Source: Desulfobacteraceae bacterium 4572_35.1 | GTDB lineage: Bacteria > Desulfobacterota > Desulfuromonadia > Desulfuromonadales > Desulfuromonadaceae | DNA: 47,063 nucleotides | NCBI GenBank assembly: GCA_002084705.1 | Contig: NBLX01000001.1 | Coordinates: 1 to 47,063, forward strand | Reading direction: 5' to 3' | Shown here: positions 41,254-47,063 of the stretch, in pieces | Layout of the letters: each line of letters begins with the position of its first letter | Position numbering within the stretch: the first letter of the stretch is position 1 | Position numbers and translations under genes: made by a program | The notes under the pieces: generated by a model | What the model was told of the DNA's origin: nothing | Database searches by the model: none | Seen by the model: the letters and a program-made list of their open reading frames with translations, nothing else

Positions 41254-42307
41254 CAGGCTCTTTGATCTCATGCTCGAATGTGGCGCGTCCGATTTACACC
41301 TGTTGCAGGGGCAGCCGCCAAAGGTTCGTGAACACGGGCGCATGGTTGCTCTGGCTGGTGAGGCCGCCATTGATGAAGCGACAATTGTGGATTATCTCAA
41401 GGAGATATGTGAACCGGAACGCTGGAGCCTGTTCCTCGAACAACATGACATGGATTTTGCCTACGAAAAGGACAATAACGCTCGTTTTCGCGCTAACTAT
41501 TATGGTCAGCTGCATGGTATGGGGGCGGTGTTCAGGGTTATTCCCACAAAAATATTGACCCTCGAGGATCTGCACCTGCCCGCAGTGATCAAGTCGTTTG
41601 CTGCCTTGCGTTCAGGCCTGGTTTTGGTCACTGGTCCCACCGGCAGCGGTAAATCAACCACGCTGGCAGCCATAATCGATTACATCAATGACAATTATTC
41701 ACGTTATATCCTGACCATCGAAGAACCTATCGAGTTTGTCCATCCCAATAAACGCAGTGTATTCTGTCAGCGCGAAGTTGGCAGCGACGTTGCTTCATTC
41801 GCTGACGGTTTGCATACCGCTTGTCGTCAGGATTGCGATGTTATTCTGGTGGGTGAGATGCGCGATTATGAGACCATCTCCTTAGCGCTGTCGGCGGCCT
41901 CCATGGGCACATTGGTGTTCGGCACTTTGCATACTAATTCAGCAGTAAAAACCATCGATCGCATCATTGATGTGTTCCCCGCCGATCAGCAGGGGATGGC
42001 GCGTACCATGCTGGCTGATTCGTTGCGAGGCATCTGTGCTCAGCTGCTATTGAAAAAACAGGGCGGTGGTCGCATAGCTGCCAACGAAATTTTGCTCGGT
42101 ACAACAGGGCTTTCTGCGAGTATCCGGGAAAACAACATCGGTAATATCCGCAACATTATCCAGGGGGGCAAGCGTCAGGGTATGCAGATGATGGATGATG
42201 TGCTGGCTGACTACTTAAGTCAGGAGCTAATCACAGAGGAAGAAGCATACATGAAAGCACAGGATAAAAATCGTTTTGCGTTAAAGGATGAGTTGACTGG
42301 GGAGTAG
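41240..42307 (+). CDS. pilT: PilT/PilU-family twitching motility ATPase
   Basis: The start ATG 41240 gives 355 residues, the length of PilT. Domains: N-terminal PAS-like part (SDLHLLQGQPPKVREHG), Walker A GPTGSGKSTT (about 135), Asp box EEPIEFVH, Walker B VILVGEMRDYETISLA, His box LVFGTLHTNSA and IRENNIGNIRNII near the C-terminus (AIRNLIRE-like). It powers retraction of type IV pili. Type IV pilus structural genes are not in this window. It is paired with a related upstream ATPase, so the two may form a mixed or sequential motor as PilT and PilU do. Confidence 0.9.
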   Translation: MAKIDRLFDLMLECGASDLHLLQGQPPKVREHGRMVALAGEAAIDEATIVDYLKEICEPERWSLFLEQHDMDFAYEKDNNARFRANYYGQLHGMGAVFRVIPTKILTLEDLHLPAVIKSFAALRSGLVLVTGPTGSGKSTTLAAIIDYINDNYSRYILTIEEPIEFVHPNKRSVFCQREVGSDVASFADGLHTACRQDCDVILVGEMRDYETISLALSAASMGTLVFGTLHTNSAVKTIDRIIDVFPADQQGMARTMLADSLRGICAQLLLKKQGGGRIAANEILLGTTGLSASIRENNIGNIRNIIQGGKRQGMQMMDDVLADYLSQELITEEEAYMKAQDKNRFALKDELTGE

Positions 42308-42386
42308 TGGTGCATCCTCCCCAGCGCCATTTTTCAAATTTACTTGTTTGTGCTGGATTTATTGCCGTATTGCTGTGCAACCGCTT

Positions 42387-43286
42387 TTACAGACCCAGTT
42401 TGTTGAGTTGCTTAAGTAACTCTTTTTGTTCGCTGGTCAGTTTTTTTGGGACTTGAACCATGATTTGTGCATACAGATCTCCGGCGGCATGTTTGCCGTG
42501 AGCTGGTACACCGTGACCCTTGAGGCGTATTTTACTACCGTTGCCGGTTCCTGCCGGAATTTTGATCCTTTTTTCCCCTTCTAAGGTTGGAACTGTGGCG
42601 CTGGTGCCAAGACATAGACCGCTGAAAGGTACGTTGACTTGAACTTGCAAGTTGTTGCCTTCGCGTTGGAACACAGGATCGTTGTCAACAGTTACTTCCA
42701 GTAGCAGATCTCCGGCTTTGCCACCTCTGGGGCCGGGGCCACCTTTGCCGGCCACGCGTAGTTTTTGCCCGCTTTCAATGCCGACCGGAATCTTAACCTG
42801 TATCTGTTCGCTTTGGTTGTTGTGCTGATAATGGATCATCCTCTCGCCACCACTTACAGCTTGCCGTAGCGGAATGTTGACTCTCATTATATAGTCTTGT
42901 CCCTTTACCGCTTGTGGGCGACGTTGATGGTAGGTGTGAGATTGGCTGCTGTGACCGCCGCGCCCACCAAACAGTTGGCTGAAAATATCTTCACCGCCAC
43001 CAAATTCACGGAATATATCGCCAAAGTCAGCACCACGGAAAATATCTTCTTGCGAGTAGCGTTGGTGAAAATCGGTGTCGCCAAACTGGTCGTATTGTTG
43101 TTTCTTTTCGCTATCGCTGAGTACTGCGTACGCTTCGCTGATCTCCTTGAAACGCTCTTCAGCTTTTTTATCACCGGCATTTTTGTCGGGATGATATTTT
43201 ACCGCCAGTTTACGGTACGCTTTTTTTATTTCAGCTTCAGACGCCGTTTTTTCGATGCCTAGAGTTGCATAGTAATCTTTAGCCAT
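42387..43286 (-). CDS. cbpA: CbpA/DnaJ-type co-chaperone without zinc finger
   Basis: The 299-residue protein has a J domain (2-70) with HPD at 32-34 (YHPDKN), a Gly/Phe-rich stretch (GADFGDIFREFGGGEDIFSQ), and DnaJ C-terminal substrate-binding domains I and II (MRVNIPLRQAVSGGERMI, LEGEKRIKIPAGTGNGSKIRLKGHG). The CxxCxGxG zinc repeats of DnaJ are absent, so it is a type II co-chaperone for DnaK. It is a single gene on the minus strand, convergent with the PilT-type genes. Confidence 0.92.
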   Translation of the reverse strand: MAKDYYATLGIEKTASEAEIKKAYRKLAVKYHPDKNAGDKKAEERFKEISEAYAVLSDSEKKQQYDQFGDTDFHQRYSQEDIFRGADFGDIFREFGGGEDIFSQLFGGRGGHSSQSHTYHQRRPQAVKGQDYIMRVNIPLRQAVSGGERMIHYQHNNQSEQIQVKIPVGIESGQKLRVAGKGGPGPRGGKAGDLLLEVTVDNDPVFQREGNNLQVQVNVPFSGLCLGTSATVPTLEGEKRIKIPAGTGNGSKIRLKGHGVPAHGKHAAGDLYAQIMVQVPKKLTSEQKELLKQLNKLGL

Positions 43287-43343
43287 AATTGCTCCTGTTG
43301 TATATTGCCATATCTGCTTAAATCGGGTTGGTTCGTACGGATA

Positions 43344-43378
43344 AATATAAGTCCACCTTCATCCAAGGTCAAGGTCAA
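43344..43378 (-). promoter_or_regulatory. cbpA promoter with a dyad in the spacer
   Basis: On the minus strand TTGACC (43367-43372), 17 bp, TATATT (43344-43349), with a second TTGACC just upstream (43373-43378). The dyad ACCTT-GGATG-AAGGT bridges -35 and spacer, which recalls MerR-type operators. Start is about 50 nt before the ATG. Confidence 0.55.
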
Positions 43379-43433
43379 GGGGAGAAGTTGTATAAATTTG
43401 TTGTTACAGCAGAGGTATTTATTGAAATGATGC

Positions 43434-43439
43434 TATAGT
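43434..43439 (+). promoter_or_regulatory. Extended -10 promoter upstream of hemG
   Basis: TGCTATAGT (extended -10, TATAGT at 43434-43439) lies 72 bp before the hemG ATG. No convincing -35 is seen. Confidence 0.4.
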
Positions 43440-43511
43440 GGCTCGAATATTTGACCTTGGTTGATGATTTCGCAAAAATGAGTAAGATGGCTTAAATAAG
43501 GAGTAATAAGG

Positions 43512-44915
43512 ATGACAAAAGTTGTTGTGATTGGTGCCGGTGTTTCAGGGCTGGCTACCGCTTATGCATTAGAGCAAGGTGCTGCTGCGGAAAATATTGA
43601 CCTAGAGGTGACGGTGTTGGAAAAGCAGAGCCGTTGTGGCGGGAAAATATGGAGCCGTCACGAGGATGGTTATCTGTGTGAGTGGGGGCCTAACGGTTTC
43701 CTTGATAATAAGCCAGCTACCTTGGAGTTGTGCAATGGTTTAAGTATTTCCGATCATCTGTTGCGTTCAAATGATAATGCTCGTAAACGTTTTGTGTTTA
43801 GCGACAATCAATTGCACAAATTACCGGAAAATGGTGGGCAGTTTTTTGCGTCCAAGTTGTTGAGCTGGCCGGGCAAATTACGCTTGATTGGTGAGCTGCT
43901 GGTTGCTGCCAAAAAGGATGAAAAAGATGAAACTCTGGCTGAGTTCGGTCGGCGGCGCTTAGGTGTTGAAGCTCTGGATAAGTTGATAGCTCCTATGGCT
44001 GGTGGAATTTTTGCCGGCGACCCAGAGACAATGAGTGTTAAAAGCTGTTTCCCGCGCATTGCTGAATTGGAACAGCAGTATGGTGGTTTGCTCAAGGCTA
44101 TGATTAAGATGGCGCGCCAAAAGAGGGCAGAGCGCAAGGCTGGCAAGCAGGTGGCGAGTGCTGCTGGCCCCGGCGGGGTGTTAACTTCATTTAATGATGG
44201 CATACAGCAATTAACTGATGCTCTGGCACTGGCCATCAATGGCGAAATTAAGAGCGGTATCGGTGTAGATAGTATCGAATATTTTGATGATTATCTGTTG
44301 GGGCTGAGTGATGGCAGTTTGCTCAATGCCGACGTGGTGGTTAGTGCTGCCCCTGCCAATGCTACCGCCTCCATGTTTAAAAAATTGCATAAGGGGGCCT
44401 CCTCTTTGTTGGAGGGGATACCCTACGCACCGATGAACGTGGTGTGTCTTGGTTACGATAAAGAGCAGCTTAGTTGTAATTTAGATGGCTTTGGTTACCT
44501 TATCCCCCGCAAAGAGGGGTGTTCGGTATTAGGTACTCTCTGGGATTCTAGTATTTTCCCTTTTCGCGCTCCACAGGGTAAAGTGATGTTGCGTTCCATG
44601 ATGGGGGGAGCAACGCGACCGCAGGCCGCCGATTTAAGCGATGATCAGGTGCAAATACTGGTGCAGGCGGATCTGGAGCGGATAATGGGGATAAGTATAG
44701 ACCCAGAATTTGTGCGCATATTTCGTCATCAACATGCAATACCTCAATATATCCGTGGTCACGCTGATCTGGTTAAGCAGGTTCGCAATGAATTGTTGAC
44801 GCTGCCGGGGCTGTTTTTAACGGGTAACGCCTATGATGGTATCGGGCTGAATGACTGTGTAAATAATGCCAATAACACGGCACAGCAGGTGTTGAATTAT
44901 GTAGCAAAGAAATAG
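43512..44915 (+). CDS. hemG: Protoporphyrinogen oxidase (FAD-type, HemG/HemY family)
   Basis: The 467-residue FAD enzyme oxidises protoporphyrinogen IX (or coproporphyrinogen) in heme synthesis. The Rossmann motif IGAGVSGLATAYALEQG opens the protein, with ENIDLEVTVLEKQSRCGGKI (FAD-binding glutamate) next. AKKDEKDETLAEFGRRRLG, GGIFAGDPETMSVKSCFP and the C-terminal FAD stretch GLFLTGNAYDGIGLNDC are typical. AAGGAG/AAGG precede the ATG. Although away from hemE and hemH by 4 kb, it completes the set (hemL, hemE, hemH, hemG) in this window. Confidence 0.93.
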   Translation: MTKVVVIGAGVSGLATAYALEQGAAAENIDLEVTVLEKQSRCGGKIWSRHEDGYLCEWGPNGFLDNKPATLELCNGLSISDHLLRSNDNARKRFVFSDNQLHKLPENGGQFFASKLLSWPGKLRLIGELLVAAKKDEKDETLAEFGRRRLGVEALDKLIAPMAGGIFAGDPETMSVKSCFPRIAELEQQYGGLLKAMIKMARQKRAERKAGKQVASAAGPGGVLTSFNDGIQQLTDALALAINGEIKSGIGVDSIEYFDDYLLGLSDGSLLNADVVVSAAPANATASMFKKLHKGASSLLEGIPYAPMNVVCLGYDKEQLSCNLDGFGYLIPRKEGCSVLGTLWDSSIFPFRAPQGKVMLRSMMGGATRPQAADLSDDQVQILVQADLERIMGISIDPEFVRIFRHQHAIPQYIRGHADLVKQVRNELLTLPGLFLTGNAYDGIGLNDCVNNANNTAQQVLNYVAKK

Positions 44916-45012
44916 AGATATGCATTCATCATGAGAATCTTTACGCTATTACCAATGTGGAAGCTCTATTGCCGCGGTTGAACTGTTGACCACAGATGAC
45001 GCTTGCGTTAGT

Positions 45013-45042
45013 TTGTTCAACTAACCATCATGCCTATATAAT
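45013..45042 (+). promoter_or_regulatory. Predicted prfC promoter
   Basis: TTGTTC (45013-45018), 18 bp, TATAAT (45037-45042). The start would be about 22 nt before the prfC ATG. Confidence 0.5.
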
Positions 45043-45070
45043 TTGCCAACATAGATTAGAGAAATAACAG

Positions 45071-46657
45071 ATGCGAAAATCAAATCAGCAACAAGTGGAT
45101 ATCCGGCGTACGTTCGGGATTATCAGTCACCCCGATGCGGGTAAAACTACTTTAACCGAAAAATTGTTGCTCTATGGTGGCGCAATTCAGATGGCTGGGG
45201 CGGTAAAATCGCGTAAATCTGCGCGCCATGCCACCAGCGACTGGATGGCAATGGAGCAGGAGCGGGGGATATCAGTTACCTCGTCGGTGATGAAATTTAA
45301 TTATCGTGATTACGAAATTAATCTCCTTGATACTCCCGGTCACCAGGACTTTTCCGAAGATACATACCGCGTTTTAACGGCGGTGGATAGCGCCTTGATG
45401 GTTATTGACAGCGCCAAAGGGGTTGAAACTCAGACACGCAAGTTGATGGAAGTGTGTCGCATGCGCAATACCCCTATTTTAACCTTTGTCAACAAGCTGG
45501 ATCGCGAGGGGTTGGCACCACTGGATATACTGGCAGATATCGAAGAGACTTTGCAGATTGAGTGCGCTCCGTTGTCTTGGCCCATCGGTATGGGTAAGCG
45601 TTTCAAGGGGACCTACAATCTGTTCAAAAAACAGCTGCACCTTTTTTCTGCGTCGGACAATGAGCGGATCAGCAGTGGTATCGTTATTGATGATATAAAT
45701 GATTCCCGTCTGGATGAGCTGCTGGGTGATCAGGCTGACGAATTACGGGAAGATATCGAATTGCTTGAGGGGGCGGCAAACCCTTTCAGTCTCGACGATT
45801 ATCTGCGCGGCAACCAGACTCCGGTATTCTTTGGCAGCGCCATAAACAATTTTGGGGTGCAGGAGATGCTGGATGCCTTTGTTGAGTTAGCACCATCGCC
45901 GATACCGCGTCAGACCACCACCCGCGAAGTATCGCCCTATGAGGAGGATTTCAGCGGCTTTGTGTTTAAGATTCAGGCCAATATGGATCCGGCTCATCGC
46001 GACCGCATCGCTTTTATGCGGATCTGTTCAGGACATTTTAAGCGCGGGATGAAGTTGCGTCATCACCGTATCGGCAAAGATATAACCGTCGCCAACGCTA
46101 CCATCTTTATGGCACAGGATCGTAGTCACGTTGAGGATGCCTACGCCGGCGATATCATTGGGGTGCATAATCACGGCACCATAAAAATAGGGGACACTTT
46201 TACCCTCAAAGAGCCGTTGAAGTTTGTCGGTATTCCCAGTTTTGCGCCGGAGCATTTTCGCCGTGTGCGTCTCAAAGATCCGCTAAAAACCAAACAGTTG
46301 GATAAAGGGTTGAAACAGTTGGCGGAAGAGGGCGCGGTGCAGTTGTTTCGCCCCATAAGCGGTAGCGATTATATCCTTGGCGCGGTGGGTGTGTTGCAAT
46401 TTGATGTGATAATGTCGCGTTTACATGCCGAATACAATGTTGAAGCGGTATATGAGCCGATAAATTATGCTACAGCGCGCTGGATAGGTTGCGACGATAA
46501 AAAGCTCATGGAGCAGTTTGAGAAAAAGAATCGTTCGGCGCTGGCGTATGATGCAGAGGGTAATCTGACATTTTTAGCTGCCAGTGAGTGGCGCTTACAG
46601 CACACCATTGATGAGTGGCCAGAGGTTGTGTTTAATAAGACCCGCGAACACTGCTGA
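45071..46657 (+). CDS. prfC: Peptide chain release factor 3
   Basis: The 528-residue translational GTPase recycles RF1 and RF2 after termination. G1 [12 protein letters not shown] (19-30), switch [21 protein letters not shown]3 DTPGHQDF and G4 FVNKLDREG are all seen; RF3 is told from EF-G by MEQERGISV and by its length. The C-terminal stretch [27 protein letters not shown] is typical of RF3. It is followed 15 bp later by pepA. Confidence 0.96.
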   Translation: MRKSNQQQVDIRRTFGIISHPDAGKTTLTEKLLLYGGAIQMAGAVKSRKSARHATSDWMAMEQERGISVTSSVMKFNYRDYEINLLDTPGHQDFSEDTYRVLTAVDSALMVIDSAKGVETQTRKLMEVCRMRNTPILTFVNKLDREGLAPLDILADIEETLQIECAPLSWPIGMGKRFKGTYNLFKKQLHLFSASDNERISSGIVIDDINDSRLDELLGDQADELREDIELLEGAANPFSLDDYLRGNQTPVFFGSAINNFGVQEMLDAFVELAPSPIPRQTTTREVSPYEEDFSGFVFKIQANMDPAHRDRIAFMRICSGHFKRGMKLRHHRIGKDITVANATIFMAQDRSHVEDAYAGDIIGVHNHGTIKIGDTFTLKEPLKFVGIPSFAPEHFRRVRLKDPLKTKQLDKGLKQLAEEGAVQLFRPISGSDYILGAVGVLQFDVIMSRLHAEYNVEAVYEPINYATARWIGCDDKKLMEQFEKKNRSALAYDAEGNLTFLAASEWRLQHTIDEWPEVVFNKTREHC

Positions 46658-46672
46658 TAAGGATAGTTGATC

Positions 46673-47063
46673 ATGAAAAAACAAAAAATTTCGCAAATAA
46701 CTTGCTCATGTGCTAGCGAACTGCCACAGGATGTGGCTTGCCAAATAGTTATTACCGATGAAAAACATTGGCCGGAGCTGGCTGGTGAGTTGTCGCCGAG
46801 AAGTGATGCTGGCATGCTTCAGCAAGTTAGCGACGATGGCGAATTTAACGCTAAGGCAGGGGAGACATTGTTATTACATGGCGGTGGTGAAATCCCACGC
46901 CTGTTGTTGATCGGTCTATCGGCTCAAACAGCGGCTGCCGCAGAGCAGTATCGTGCAGCTGCCGCTTTAGCGGTGCAGCAGTTGCGTCAGCGCAAGTTAA
47001 CCAGTTGGGTGTTTGACCTCAGTGCTATCGTTAACGTTGGCGATGGAGATGTAGCTACTGTGG
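46673..47063 (+). CDS. pepA: Leucyl aminopeptidase (M17), N-terminal part, cut by window edge
   Basis: The frame opens at ATG 46673 and runs past the window end (130 residues visible). It shows the M17 N-terminal domain: AGETLLLHGGGEIPRLLLIGL followed by an alanine-rich helix (YRAAAALAVQQLRQ). The catalytic metal-binding domain lies outside. The family assignment rests on this N-terminal pattern and location after prfC. The protein is not in the ORF track. Confidence 0.75.
   Translation, partial: MKKQKISQITCSCASELPQDVACQIVITDEKHWPELAGELSPRSDAGMLQQVSDDGEFNAKAGETLLLHGGGEIPRLLLIGLSAQTAAAAEQYRAAAALAVQQLRQRKLTSWVFDLSAIVNVGDGDVATV

Overview
The window is a chromosomal stretch of a Gram-negative, heme-making anaerobe or facultative anaerobe. 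The best guess is the Desulfuromonadota (Geobacter/Desulfuromonas/Pelobacter group, former Deltaproteobacteria). The reasons are the gene string hemE - radical SAM - hemH - hemG, a feoA-feoA-feoB-feoC set followed by an LbtU-type porin, a clostridial/deltaproteobacterial-type lysA, tandem PilT-family ATPases and HD-GYP/HEAT signalling proteins. The assignment rests on gene content only. No rRNA or tRNA gene was recognised.

Layout. 1-1050: a small accessory patch with the start of a RelE/HigB-type toxin and its promoter/operator, a group II intron relic, and the DnaA-like C-terminal end of a REP-associated (RAYT) transposase. 1163-5077 (minus): a tight five-gene run, lysA - 52-aa protein - membrane protein - orphan trpB - YkgJ-type Cys protein. 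5312-7703 (minus): a secreted protein of about 20 repeats of 35-36 residues, broken near its middle by a 19-nt deletion and an exact 59-bp tandem duplication. 7824-8651: small HD-domain and Cys proteins. 9007-16099: pyruvate kinase, HEAT proteins, an HD-GYP protein, hemL and coaE. 16166-19254: an IclR regulator with a long leader, then truD-trmB. 19522-25558 (plus): aroF, an AGCS symporter, priA, a 46-aa ORF and mltA.

25608-30010 is an iron-uptake unit on the minus strand (feoA, feoA, feoB, feoC, LbtU-like porin) headed by two Fur-like boxes. 30222-33167 holds a quinone oxidoreductase, a REPIN-type repeat and an OmpR/EnvZ-type two-component pair. 33537-35804 has a nitronate monooxygenase, a shikimate-kinase-like enzyme and a MazEF-type toxin-antitoxin pair. 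35999-39295 is the heme operon (SPASM radical SAM, hemE, hemH), with hemG further on at 43512. Between them are a small unknown protein and two PilT-family ATPases, plus a CbpA/DnaJ co-chaperone on the opposite strand. The window ends in prfC and the start of pepA.

The most unusual parts are the broken repeat protein, whose repeats contain a curlin-like GNxAxxxQ core; the mobile-element debris at the left end together with several REP-like palindromes elsewhere; the module shared by the adjacent HEAT and HD-GYP proteins; and the iclR leader with two strong promoters and hairpins. Most of the remainder is ordinary housekeeping DNA.
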